A stretch of 8,113 nucleotides of DNA. Origin: an uncultured Clostridia bacterium (GTDB lineage: Bacteria > Bacillota > Clostridia > Oscillospirales > Ruminococcaceae). Below the pieces are notes generated by a model. It did no database searches. It saw only the letters and a list, made by a program, of their open reading frames with translations, and was not told the DNA's origin. The DNA is taken from the NCBI GenBank assembly GCA_947385505.1, contig CANDLP010000092.1, positions 1 to 8,113 of the forward strand, written 5' to 3'. Below, piece after piece: positions 1-6,966 of the stretch. A program made the position numbers and the translations under genes. The first letter of the stretch is position 1. Each line of letters starts with the position of its first letter.

Positions 1-40
1 CTCCCGAACGCAGCGCTCTACCAAACTGAGCCACGTCTCG
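1..40 (-). pseudogene. 5' half of tRNA-Pro(CGG), truncated at the anticodon loop (copy 1)
   Basis: On the minus strand, from 40 down to 1, the sequence has a 7-nt acceptor 5' strand (CGAGACG), a D arm with GCTC/GAGC stem and AGTTTGGTA loop, then anticodon stem CTGCG and the 7-nt loop TTCGGGA, giving anticodon CGG (proline). The next base should be C to start the pairing strand CGCAG, but it is G at position 1, as in the complete second copy. The similarity therefore seems to stop exactly at the 3' end of the anticodon loop. The window edge prevents seeing what follows, so a normal tRNA here is unlikely but not fully excluded. Confidence 0.6.
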
Positions 41-197
41 ATTTTTGAATTTTTCCCCCGATTTTGGTGTAAGTGGTCAAAGATGTGGTCAAACGATTTT
101 TTGACCGAAAATTCTGTCCGGCGAAACCGCCGTTATGATGTAGTGTCAAAGGCAATATGCCGCAAACCGCTCTGCAATGCGCTCGGACAGTTCTATG
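1..197 (-). repeat. Tandem repeat unit 1 (about 197 bp, with tRNA-Pro 5' half)
   Basis: This is the first of two adjacent, roughly 80% similar units; the next starts at 198 with the same 55 bases (1-55 equal 198-252). Read on the minus strand, the unit ends with a tRNA-Pro 5' half preceded by an AT-rich flank. Other structure in the unit: two GTGGTCAAA words at 73-81 and 85-93, an inverted repeat GGTCAAA/TTTGACC at 87-93 and 100-106, a GC hairpin CGGCG/CGCCG at 119-132, and a short GGCA/TGCC palindrome at 151-161. No conserved reading frame runs through the units: the length is not a multiple of three, so frames shift from copy to copy. It may be debris of repeated integration at a tRNA gene, or a mobile non-coding repeat; neither is proven. 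Confidence 0.85.
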
Positions 198-237
198 CTC
201 CCGAACGCAGCGCTCTACCAAACTGAGCCACGTCTCG
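198..237 (-). pseudogene. 5' half of tRNA-Pro(CGG), truncated at the anticodon loop (copy 2)
   Basis: The 40 bases are the same as copy 1, and here the downstream sequence is visible. On the minus strand, after the TTCGGGA anticodon loop, the sequence continues GCATAGAACTG, with no CGCAG pairing strand, no variable loop, no T arm (GTTCRAATC) and no acceptor 3' strand. It cannot fold as a tRNA. Tyrosine recombinases are known to use anticodon loops as crossover sites, so the sharp break there suggests an att-site remnant. That is inference. Confidence 0.7.
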
Positions 238-393
238 ATTTTTGAATTTTTCACCCGATTTTGGTGCAAGCAGTCAAAGATGTGGTCAACCAAATCTTTG
301 ACCGAAAATTCTGCCCAACGACACCGCCTACCAGTATAGTGTCAACGGCAATATGCAACAAACAACTCTGCAACGCACTCCAACCATTCTATG
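198..393 (-). repeat. Tandem repeat unit 2 (about 196 bp, with tRNA-Pro 5' half)
   Basis: This is the second copy of the unit at 1-197. The tRNA half and its flank (198-252) are identical to copy 1, while the rest shows scattered substitutions. The GGTCAA/TTGACC inverted repeat is kept at 284-289 and 298-303 although the loop differs. The GC hairpin seen at 119-132 in copy 1 is lost here, and the GGCA/TGCC palindrome is broken. The tRNA part is therefore the best-preserved segment between the copies. Confidence 0.85.
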
Positions 394-430
394 CTCCCGA
401 ACGTACCGCTCAACCCCCAAAATCAAAAAT
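394..430 (-). repeat. Degenerate start of a third repeat unit
   Basis: After the second unit the sequence again reads CTCCCGAACG (394-403), preceded by TTCTATG as at the first junction. It then decays: the D-arm part of the tRNA half is recognisable only as CGCTCAACC, followed by AT-rich DNA that resembles the flank only loosely. The end coordinate is approximate. From here to the pyrE stop at 517 I see only AT-rich intergenic sequence. Confidence 0.5.
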
Positions 431-516
431 CATTATAAATTAATCTAATTTTAACAATATTACTTCCTTTACCCCGTCAAAAAACACTTTAATATAGCCA
501 AAGCGAAAATTTACAC

Positions 517-1173
517 TCAGTCAACCCCATAAATTTCACGATATTTTTTCATTGCGTCCAAATAATCTTTGCCATCAATAATCCCATTCTCTATAGCCTC
601 AATAATATCCTTAATGGTAACTATAGAATAAACTTTAATTCCAAAGTCACGGTCAACTTCCTGTACTGCGGACAGATCACTGTTTAAACCTTTTTCCATG
701 CGATCCACTGTAATAATCATAGCCTCAACTTTTACATCGGCCGTTTCTTTAAGTTTGGGCAATACCTCGCGAAGCGCTTTACCGCTGGTCATTACATCTT
801 CTATTATAACAACACGGTCACCGTTTTCAGGCTGCTTGCCTACAAACATTCCGCCTTCGCCGTGATCTTTTGCTTCTTTTCGGTCAAAGCTGTAATACAA
901 ATCCCTGCCGTATTTATTGTATAAAGCAGTTACTGCGCTTACTGCCAAAGGAATTCCTTTATAAGCGGGTCCGAAAAGAAAATCCGCGTCAAGCCCGTGT
1001 TCGTTTATACATTCAGCGTAAAATCCGCCAAGCTTGGCAATCTGCCCGCCTTTCATATATTTTCCCGCATTTATGAAATAAGGAGCCTTTCTGCCGCTTT
1101 TCAGCGTAAAATCACCGAAAGTCAGCACGCCGCTGTCACTCATGAATTTGATAAATTCTTCTTTATATGTCAT
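517..1173 (-). CDS. pyrE: Orotate phosphoribosyltransferase
   Basis: Cytosolic enzyme of de novo pyrimidine synthesis that joins orotate to PRPP to give orotidine 5'-monophosphate. The 218-residue product has the normal length for the family. Visible motifs: the N-terminal substrate segment FTLKSGRKAPYF (22-33), FGPAYKGIPLA (67-77), the basic and glycine-rich flexible loop RKEAKDHGEGG (98-108), and the PRPP-binding signature VVIIEDVMTSGKALRE (121-136). The start at 1173 (MTYKEEF) is chosen over an in-frame ATG at 1239 because a strong AAGGAG lies 8 nt upstream, and because the extra 22 residues would fall on the promoter. No other pyr genes are adjacent; the upstream neighbour is an ABC permease 124 nt away and the downstream side is the tRNA-half repeat array. 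The leader is only about 30 nt, too short for a PyrR-type attenuator. Confidence 0.97.
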   Translation of the reverse strand: MTYKEEFIKFMSDSGVLTFGDFTLKSGRKAPYFINAGKYMKGGQIAKLGGFYAECINEHGLDADFLFGPAYKGIPLAVSAVTALYNKYGRDLYYSFDRKEAKDHGEGGMFVGKQPENGDRVVIIEDVMTSGKALREVLPKLKETADVKVEAMIITVDRMEKGLNSDLSAVQEVDRDFGIKVYSIVTIKDIIEAIENGIIDGKDYLDAMKKYREIYGVD

Positions 1174-1181
1174 TGGCCGAT

Positions 1182-1187
1182 CTCCTT
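1182..1187 (-). promoter_or_regulatory. Ribosome binding site of pyrE
   Basis: AAGGAG on the minus strand, 8 nt before the ATG at 1173. It fixes the pyrE start and argues against the in-frame ATG at 1239. Confidence 0.85.
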
Positions 1188-1210
1188 TTTGCGTTTTTGC
1201 CTGTTGTATT

Positions 1211-1239
1211 ATTTTAACATAAATCAAAAAAAATTTCAA
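1211..1239 (-). promoter_or_regulatory. Sigma-A type promoter of pyrE
   Basis: On the minus strand: -35 box TTGAAA (1239-1234), a 17-nt spacer containing eight consecutive T, and -10 box TAAAAT (1216-1211) preceded by TGT, which makes an extended -10. Transcription would start near 1204, about 30 nt before the pyrE start codon. It lies between the permease stop and pyrE, so pyrE can be expressed independently of the transporter operon. Confidence 0.75.
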
Positions 1240-1297
1240 GTACTTTTATAAGATTTTTTTATTTAAAGTGCTTTACAGCTTCTGCTGAATGAATACG

Positions 1298-3469
1298 TTA
1301 TGAAATTATCCCAAGCCATGCCGCCAGCGGCACCGCAAACAAAGCTGTCAGAATTATTGTACAGGCGGCGCTTGATTTCATTTTTCTCGATATAAAAAGC
1401 ATTGCCGTCATAACACAAAGCGTTAAAATTATCAGCCCTATATATCTCAAAATCAAAAACCACAAAACAGAAATATCAAACGGAAAGTTTCTGAAAGCCG
1501 ACACTGCATACACAATGGAATTTATTCCATCCATTCCGTATATCTTAAATATTTTTATAAAAATAGGCAAATGTGCGGCAAAAAACATAAAAAATGCAGT
1601 TACTCCACATATTGTCCCCCTTGTCAAAATATCTTTTTTTCGCCCATTCTTAGTTGAAATAATAAGGGGTGAAGTTTTGCTGTCAAAGGAAAAAACGGGG
1701 GCAAAAACAACGCCCATAAACGCAAAAAGAAACAACAGCTGCGTTAATGTATTTTTGCCTTCACAAAGTTTGCAATATCCTGTGTCATAAATTATTTCAA
1801 CGCCCTTTTCCTTTGCATAATAATATCTTTCGGCAAATATATCAAATCCGTTTTTTTGCCTTAAAACCACTGCCAATGCGGGATTGTCCATATCTGTTTC
1901 ATTTAGCATACGATCAAAATACATCTCCTTCTCTTTTACAAATTCGTCTGTTTCCTCGGTGATAATTCCGCCGTGTTCCTTTACGAATCCCCTGAAATAA
2001 CCATCGCTTTCATCGGGAAACACAGAAAAGCTTGTATACAAATAACAGCTTGCCGCAATCATCAGAATCAGAACGATAATTCCTTTTTCGGAAATGAAAA
2101 TTTTATAACACTCATGAGCTGTTAATGATACGGAAATTCTCTTGCCGAAAGGATTTATTTTTCCAAGCAAGGCGGAAATCCTGTAAGAGGAATAAACGGT
2201 ATTTTTCGATCTGCTGTAAAAAATCACCGATAAAACATTAAGTCCGATACCTATCACAAACAGAGAAATAACCGAAATTACGGTCAGGTTTACGGGGTTA
2301 TCCGCAAAATTTATATTGTGGTATTCTCCTAAAAAATCATTTGTTTTTGTAAAAGCATATAAGTTTACGTATTTTAAAAATCCTAAAGCCGAAAGCCTGT
2401 TGACGGAATAATAAAGCAATATCTCGGCGCCGATAACACAAGAGGAAATGCCGTATATCATAACGTTGTTTTTAGCGGTAATGCTTACAAACAGCACAAC
2501 AGAAGAAATTACAAAATAGGACAGTGTTTTCATAATTATAAATAAAATTAAATACTGTCCTATGTTAATATTTAATGTACAGCCTATAAACCCGCTGACA
2601 GACTGAACAGGCATACTCAGGGCGCAAAAACCGAAGCGCATACCGCATATCAAAAGGCTGCTGCCGGTAAACAAAAGTGACGAAACCAGACAGAAAAGGA
2701 ACATTGCTATTATTTTACACAGCATAAGCCTGATTCGCCCTTTTTTTAAAGTACGCAGCAGCGAAAAGGCGCTGATCTCACGCTCGCCGCAGATAAGCGA
2801 AAGCGCGGCAAAAGCAGCGCCCAAAAGAGCGCAGATGTCGGTCATATTTCCGTTTAAACCAAGCCTTATGTTTTCGGTAATATTGTATGGAAGTTCTTTT
2901 TTTTCAATATTTTTGTAAGCCAAGGCGGTTTTTTCAATATTTTTTCTTGAAAAAGAGTTATTTTTTCCGAATATGGAGGAAACGTCCATATGCTCCGCCT
3001 GTTTTTGTATTTCGTCAAGATAATCGCCATATCCGTAAATATTTTCGATTTCTCTTTTTATTTTTGACAAAAACAACTCTTCACCCACCGCGCTTCCGGT
3101 ATAAGGCAGGGTGTTTTCGCCCTTTGAGTACCGTTCAATGTATTGCTGTGCTTTTTCTTCCAGCAAAACAGGGAACAGCTCTTCGACGGGCATATCTGTT
3201 GAAAGCTCCTCCGAAAGCCTTAAGGCGGAGTAAATCTCGCCCGCATATATCTGATCCTCTATGTATTGCAGCCGCTCATTTTCCGGAATTTCCTCCAGTT
3301 CCCGCTGCATAAGCTTGTATGCGGAATCGGGAACTTCATAATTGGCTTCTCCGAATTTGTTGCCCGAAAACAGCATTGTTACAGCATTTACAGCCAATAA
3401 TACAAGAATAAGGAATAAAAGGCTCTTTTTTGAAATCAGCTTAAATATTTCATTTTTTATGATAGTCAT
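1298..3469 (-). CDS. ABC-2 type transporter permease, probable tandem fusion of two modules
   Basis: Membrane protein of 723 residues with about 11-12 hydrophobic segments, near residues 14-34, 211-227, 248-276, 303-329, 335-355, 395-418, 461-481, 574-594, 616-640, 664-692 and 699-722. It looks like two modules in one chain. Each starts with a short amphipathic stretch and a first membrane segment (IKNEIFKLISKKSLLFLILV at 4-23; HECYKIFISEKGIIVLILMI at 452-471), continues with a large hydrophilic, probably extracellular domain (35-210; 482-573), and ends in a membrane bundle with a basic cytoplasmic loop (RTLKKGRIR; STKNGRKKD). ABC-2 permeases normally dimerise, so one fused chain could form the whole channel. 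It starts 7 nt after the ATPase stop and is its obvious partner. The GAGG ribosome site is 12 nt from the ATG, slightly far. The substrate is unknown; export, extraction or mechanotransmission are all possible. Confidence 0.85.
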   Translation of the reverse strand: MTIIKNEIFKLISKKSLLFLILVLLAVNAVTMLFSGNKFGEANYEVPDSAYKLMQRELEEIPENERLQYIEDQIYAGEIYSALRLSEELSTDMPVEELFPVLLEEKAQQYIERYSKGENTLPYTGSAVGEELFLSKIKREIENIYGYGDYLDEIQKQAEHMDVSSIFGKNNSFSRKNIEKTALAYKNIEKKELPYNITENIRLGLNGNMTDICALLGAAFAALSLICGEREISAFSLLRTLKKGRIRLMLCKIIAMFLFCLVSSLLFTGSSLLICGMRFGFCALSMPVQSVSGFIGCTLNINIGQYLILFIIMKTLSYFVISSVVLFVSITAKNNVMIYGISSCVIGAEILLYYSVNRLSALGFLKYVNLYAFTKTNDFLGEYHNINFADNPVNLTVISVISLFVIGIGLNVLSVIFYSRSKNTVYSSYRISALLGKINPFGKRISVSLTAHECYKIFISEKGIIVLILMIAASCYLYTSFSVFPDESDGYFRGFVKEHGGIITEETDEFVKEKEMYFDRMLNETDMDNPALAVVLRQKNGFDIFAERYYYAKEKGVEIIYDTGYCKLCEGKNTLTQLLFLFAFMGVVFAPVFSFDSKTSPLIISTKNGRKKDILTRGTICGVTAFFMFFAAHLPIFIKIFKIYGMDGINSIVYAVSAFRNFPFDISVLWFLILRYIGLIILTLCVMTAMLFISRKMKSSAACTIILTALFAVPLAAWLGIIS

Positions 3470-3476
3470 TTTTCAT

Positions 3477-4217
3477 TTAATCCTCGTTCAAATTTCCAAA
3501 ATGGCGCATATAAACATTTTCGAGATTTTTTTCCGTATTGTCGGGCAGCTCCGAAATAAGTTCCCGCACAGTGCCGGAGGTAATTATTTCCCCTTCTTTT
3601 AAAATTATTATCTTGTCCGCTGTTGTTTCAACATCGGAAACTATATGGGTGGAAACTATAACCGCCGCCTTTTCTTTCAGAGATTCAATAAGCCGTCTTA
3701 TAATAACTCTCTGCTTAGGATCAAGCCCCGCTGTGGGTTCGTCCAATAAAATCAATTCGGGTTCGCCCAACAAAGCCTGTGCAATAAGCAAACGTTGTTT
3801 CATTCCTCCCGAAAAACCGCCTATGTACTTTTTGGCGCAGTCGGACAGCTCCACCGTTTTAAGAACATAGGGTATTTGTTCCTTTGCCTGAGCTTTGGAA
3901 AGTCCCTTTAAAGCGGCGATATACGATAAAAATCTTACTGCCGTGAAGGTATCGTATAACGACTGCTGCTGCGGCATAAATCCCAATATTTCACGGTATT
4001 TTTCGCCGAGAGAGTATATTGATTTTCCGTTCCATTTTATCTCTCCGCCGCTGTCGGGCTGCAAGTTGTCGGAAATAATGTTCATCAAAGTGGATTTTCC
4101 CGCTCCGTTAGGTCCTAAAAGTCCGTATATTCCGTTTTGAAAGGTAAAATTAAAGCTTTTAAGAGCGTGCTTCTGCTTATAATGTTTATTTATATTTGAT
4201 AATGTCAGAACCGGCAT
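3477..4217 (-). CDS. ABC transporter ATP-binding protein (ABC-2/CcmA-like)
   Basis: Cytoplasmic ATPase of 246 residues that would power the permease encoded next. All core motifs are visible: Walker A GPNGAGKST (35-43), Q-loop in FMPQQQ (80-85), signature FSGGMKQR (135-142, a variant of LSGGQ), Walker B LILLDEP (155-161) with D-loop TAGLDP (162-167), and the switch histidine in STHIVSD (189-195). Length and motif style match the single-domain ATPases of ABC-2 exporters (bacitracin, lantibiotic immunity and related groups). Its ATG is 1 nt after the TAA of the solute-binding-like lipoprotein, with AAGGAG 6 nt upstream, so the two genes are translationally close and surely co-transcribed. The catalytic residues look intact. 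Confidence 0.95.
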   Translation of the reverse strand: MPVLTLSNINKHYKQKHALKSFNFTFQNGIYGLLGPNGAGKSTLMNIISDNLQPDSGGEIKWNGKSIYSLGEKYREILGFMPQQQSLYDTFTAVRFLSYIAALKGLSKAQAKEQIPYVLKTVELSDCAKKYIGGFSGGMKQRLLIAQALLGEPELILLDEPTAGLDPKQRVIIRRLIESLKEKAAVIVSTHIVSDVETTADKIIILKEGEIITSGTVRELISELPDNTEKNLENVYMRHFGNLNED

Positions 4218-4218
4218 A

Positions 4219-5649
4219 TTACTCTCCTTTACACGATAAAAACTCAGTATATTGTTTTGTTAATTCATTTATTATATCTTGTAATCCGTTGTCATACAAC
4301 AGGGCTTTGTATTCATCTGTAATTGTTTCTATTGTATCCGGAGTAATGCCTTCGTTTAAAATTGAATTATAGTAATCATTGATAATTTGATTTGTAATTA
4401 CAACTTTTTCTTTAAGCGGGGAATCGTCAAAAACAAATGTCATACAATCGGGAATTAACGCGTTATCATACGCTTCAATATAATCCTCTCTTTTATTTTC
4501 GGTTTCATAATTAAGCGGATAGCATATCAATCTGTTCCCGAATGTAAAAATCCGTATATTTTCATATCCGTCTGTATTTGTCGGAATGCCGTCGTTTAAA
4601 ACGTAGTCTTCGTTTTCTTCCCCAAATACTAAAAGATTATTTATTTCTTTGTCGGTAAAACATAAAGACAGCAATTCAAAGGCTTTTTCTTTTTTCTCTG
4701 ATGTTTTACATATTCCGGTGCCGATATTTGAAAATCTGATATAATTTTCATTTTCAAGGGGTATCATTATATACGGACTGCGAGCCTCCGATTTATTAAA
4801 TGATTCGGATAATTCATAGCCTCCCGAACAATCTTCAAAATTTATGTAAGAAGTTTCAAGAATATCGCCATTATTTCCTTTTGCGATAATACCGTTATTC
4901 CGCATCTCGCCGCATTTAATAAGAAAGCTTATATATTCGCTGTCGTCCAACATAAAAATAATTTCATTGTTATTATTTATATATAAGCAATCCGTGACCT
5001 GCGTGCAATTTGTAAAATAATAATACGGTACATGCTGGGAGGAAAAATTTACGGGTGTTATGTTTTCATGATTTGAACTGCCGTTTAATAAATCGCATAC
5101 TTCAATAAGCGAATATGTCTTTTGAACATTCCATGCTATATTGCTTCTTTCTTTATTTACAAGTAAAAAGTTATCTGTTGACATAGTTGTAAGAGAACCG
5201 TTTACTCCATAGATTTCACCGCCGATCGTCATAGCGTCTATATGTGACTGCGGAAACGGCTCAAGCAAGCTCTTGCCTGTGTCTTTGTCAATAAAATCTC
5301 CCAACGGTTCAAAAATGCCCTCAACGGCAAAACGATAATATGCGGAATTGTAATTATCGTATTCAAGCGAATTAGGCGATCCGGAGTAAATTATGTCCAT
5401 TTTTTCACCGGACTTCATTTTGTCCTTAATAATATCAGTGTATGTTTTGCCTTCCTCATCTTTTACGCCAACAAATTTTATCTTACAACCTCTTCCCATG
5501 TCCCGCAATTTGTTATTTAAAATTTCAACCGCATTTTCACAGGGAAGATAATATTCCGGAACAACCCATATTATTTCATTATTATCTTGGCAAGCGGTCA
5601 ACATACAAATCAAAAAAGTGCATATTAAAAATAAAATAGTTTTTTTCAT
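4219..5649 (-). CDS. Lipoprotein resembling family-1 extracellular solute-binding proteins
   Basis: Predicted surface lipoprotein of 476 residues. The signal peptide MKKTILFLICTFLICMLTAC ends in a lipobox LTAC, with Cys20 as lipidation site. The mature part reads like a sugar/oligopeptide-type binding protein: a first strand IIWVVPEYY (26-34), MDIIYSG (84-90), AVEGIFEPLGDFID (108-121), GGEIYGVNGS (143-152), and a C-terminal KAFELLSLCFTDKEINNLL (322-340), the helix typical of CUT1-type binding proteins. It carries about ten Cys in the mature part, unusual for that family. No MalF/MalG-type import permease is present; the genes immediately downstream encode an ABC-2 ATPase and permease. It may act as a receptor or donor for that transporter, or as a stand-alone sensor. 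The fold assignment is fairly safe, the substrate is not known. The 30-nt gap from the upstream lipoprotein gene indicates one operon; the ribosome site AGAGAG is modest. Confidence 0.82.
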   Translation of the reverse strand: MKKTILFLICTFLICMLTACQDNNEIIWVVPEYYLPCENAVEILNNKLRDMGRGCKIKFVGVKDEEGKTYTDIIKDKMKSGEKMDIIYSGSPNSLEYDNYNSAYYRFAVEGIFEPLGDFIDKDTGKSLLEPFPQSHIDAMTIGGEIYGVNGSLTTMSTDNFLLVNKERSNIAWNVQKTYSLIEVCDLLNGSSNHENITPVNFSSQHVPYYYFTNCTQVTDCLYINNNNEIIFMLDDSEYISFLIKCGEMRNNGIIAKGNNGDILETSYINFEDCSGGYELSESFNKSEARSPYIMIPLENENYIRFSNIGTGICKTSEKKEKAFELLSLCFTDKEINNLLVFGEENEDYVLNDGIPTNTDGYENIRIFTFGNRLICYPLNYETENKREDYIEAYDNALIPDCMTFVFDDSPLKEKVVITNQIINDYYNSILNEGITPDTIETITDEYKALLYDNGLQDIINELTKQYTEFLSCKGE

Positions 5650-5679
5650 GATATTTTCGCTCTCTGTGTTTTGTTTTTC

Positions 5680-6876
5680 CTAAGTATTTATGTAGTCTTC
5701 GCATATTTGATTAAGCCTGTCTTGGTCGGCCTCTTTAAATCCCAATTCATCTTCTCTCACTATAAAGAAATTCCCGTCTCTGTAAATATGATCATACGTG
5801 CCGAAAATGTATTTGCCCGAATCGGTTACAGAATATAAAATATATTCCCCATACTTGTTGTTAAAGGCTTCATACAGCTTTTCTTCTTCCATGTTATATT
5901 TAAAAAAGATGTATTTATCAGTCAAAAGAGAAAAATATATATTATTCCCTTTTTTAACGAATACGTTAGGAGCTAATTTAACAGGAATATCATGATATAA
6001 ACGACACTTTTTATCAGGTGTTTCAAAAAATATTTCATTTTCCGTACAATACAATCTGCAATTATTTTCAATTCCGTCAATATCGGAAATAATAAAATAA
6101 AAAAACTCTTTTTCTGTAATTTCTGTAATTTCATATGTTTTCAGGTTCATTTTCCGATAATTTGAATGCCATGTAAGTTCAGAAGGCCATGTGTATTCGC
6201 CGTCGAATTCATCGCTGTATGAGTATTGAAAATACAACTCACCATCATATATTCCTCTTAAAGTTAACCCATTGTTCCACCCGTCGCTGTAGCAATCCGA
6301 GAAATATATTACTTCACCTGTTTCCAGAGATATTTCAGCCAGATATGTTTTACTATGTGACGGCAGCGCAATTGTTTCTTCCCCTTCAATATAATATTGA
6401 TCCAAACAACATAGATACAGCTTATCATTGTACGCCAACATATCGTTAATATAATACTTTAATTGAGATATTGTTTTACGGTTTTGACCGTTCAGATCAG
6501 ATCTTATAAATTCCACATTAGCTATTCGTTCTCCGTTTTCACCACGTTTAAAATGAGTAAACATATCAATTAAAGTGCCTTTATAAATATATGTTAAACC
6601 CGAAAATTCAGCGTCACAACCCGCTCTGTTGTGAGAACATGCAGGATTTGAGCAAAAAGGAATATCTGCCTCAGTTTCGTAGTCGAGATACCAGAGACAA
6701 CCGTTTTTACTGTGAACAAAGCCTGTTCCTACATCAGCATGGAAAAGTGTTTGGTAGCTTGCTTTCGGGGCAAAACCTTTTGCCGGTGATAGGTCTTCGT
6801 ATTGATTTGAGGAATTGCATGAAGATAGCGAGCACGCGAGTATGAGCAATGAAATTATAAGAAAAAATTTTTTCAT
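5680..6876 (-). CDS. Cys-rich beta-propeller-like lipoprotein (complete paralogue)
   Basis: Predicted surface lipoprotein of 398 residues with unknown biochemical role. The signal peptide MKKFFLIISLLILACSLSSC ends in LSSC (Cys20). The start at 6876 is preferred over an in-frame ATG at 6921 because AGGAAG lies 7 nt upstream and because it puts Met-Lys-Lys directly before the hydrophobic core. Residues 75-87 hold a C-x4-C-x-H-x4-C cluster (FCSNPACSHNRAGC), which from memory resembles a motif common in lipoproteins of gut Clostridia. The rest shows recurring short strands of the type xDGELYFQY, NEIFFET, NNIYFSLL and KYIFGTY, suggesting a beta-propeller; this is inference. The C-terminal 105 residues are nearly identical, also at DNA level, to the upstream paralogue. 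Compared with that paralogue it lacks 6 residues near 141 and 18 residues just before the C-terminus. Confidence 0.8.
   Translation of the reverse strand: MKKFFLIISLLILACSLSSCNSSNQYEDLSPAKGFAPKASYQTLFHADVGTGFVHSKNGCLWYLDYETEADIPFCSNPACSHNRAGCDAEFSGLTYIYKGTLIDMFTHFKRGENGERIANVEFIRSDLNGQNRKTISQLKYYINDMLAYNDKLYLCCLDQYYIEGEETIALPSHSKTYLAEISLETGEVIYFSDCYSDGWNNGLTLRGIYDGELYFQYSYSDEFDGEYTWPSELTWHSNYRKMNLKTYEITEITEKEFFYFIISDIDGIENNCRLYCTENEIFFETPDKKCRLYHDIPVKLAPNVFVKKGNNIYFSLLTDKYIFFKYNMEEEKLYEAFNNKYGEYILYSVTDSGKYIFGTYDHIYRDGNFFIVREDELGFKEADQDRLNQICEDYINT
5744..6059 (-). repeat. 316-bp identical tract shared by the two paralogues (copy in the complete gene)
   Basis: Every base from 5744 to 6059 matches 7085-7400, including all synonymous positions; it encodes residues about 274-377 of the complete lipoprotein. 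Differences resume at once on both sides (T at 7084 against C at 5743, and C at 7401 against A at 6060). The sharp borders and zero divergence inside point to recent gene conversion rather than purifying selection. Confidence 0.92.
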
Positions 6877-6883
6877 GTAAATA

Positions 6884-6889
6884 CTTCCT
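6884..6889 (-). promoter_or_regulatory. Ribosome binding site of the complete Cys-rich lipoprotein gene
   Basis: AGGAAG on the minus strand, 7 nt before the ATG at 6876. It supports that start, giving a proper lipoprotein signal peptide, rather than the in-frame ATG at 6921. Confidence 0.7.
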
Positions 6890-6901
6890 GAAGCCATAAA
6901 A

Positions 6902-6915
6902 CTCAAACTATTGAG
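6902..6915 (-). other. Small hairpin in the gap between the two paralogues
   Basis: CTCAA-TAGT-TTGAG on the minus strand forms a 5-bp stem and is followed by TTTT. It is flanked on both sides by the word TTTATGGCT. It lies in the 90-nt gap between the two lipoprotein genes and could weakly attenuate or process the transcript, but the stem is too weak to call a terminator. No convincing promoter is visible in this gap. Confidence 0.3.
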
Positions 6916-6966
6916 AGCCATAAAAATGTTTTGTTATAAGATTTTATATAAGAAGTTATTTGAACT

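Noticed and set aside
18..293. A 91-codon open frame on the minus strand crossing two repeat units
   Set aside because: The unit length is not a multiple of three, so the same repeat sequence is read in different frames in the two copies. There is no ribosome site or conserved peptide, and part of it is tRNA sequence.
1..430. CRISPR array
   Set aside because: The units are about 197 bp, diverged along their length and without short constant repeats separated by unique spacers, and no cas genes are present.
157..443. Two 60-codon plus-strand open frames in the repeat region
   Set aside because: They run antisense through tRNA-derived sequence, have no ribosome binding site, and are not kept in frame between repeat copies. 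Such peptides are typical artefacts of tRNA-containing repeats.
437..451. AT-only inverted repeat (AAATTA/TAATTT) after pyrE as a possible terminator
   Set aside because: The stem has only A-T pairs with a 3-nt loop and no clean T-run follows it. No convincing intrinsic terminator is visible after pyrE.
1263..1297. Possible terminator after the permease gene (CAGC-AGAA-GCTG on the minus strand)
   Set aside because: Only four base pairs, followed by A-rich rather than T-rich sequence, so it does not look like an intrinsic terminator.
2887..3312. A 141-codon plus-strand open frame opposite the permease
   Set aside because: It is antisense to a well-supported membrane protein gene, has odd Phe/Arg/Pro-rich composition and no ribosome site; it is a shadow frame.
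3538..3870. A 110-codon plus-strand open frame opposite the ATPase
   Set aside because: It is antisense to conserved ABC ATPase motifs and its Ser-rich composition follows from the opposite strand.
6877..6966. Promoter in the gap between the paralogues (TATAAAAT-like words)
   Set aside because: AT-rich -10 look-alikes exist, but no -35 hexamer is found at suitable spacing, so a promoter cannot be supported.
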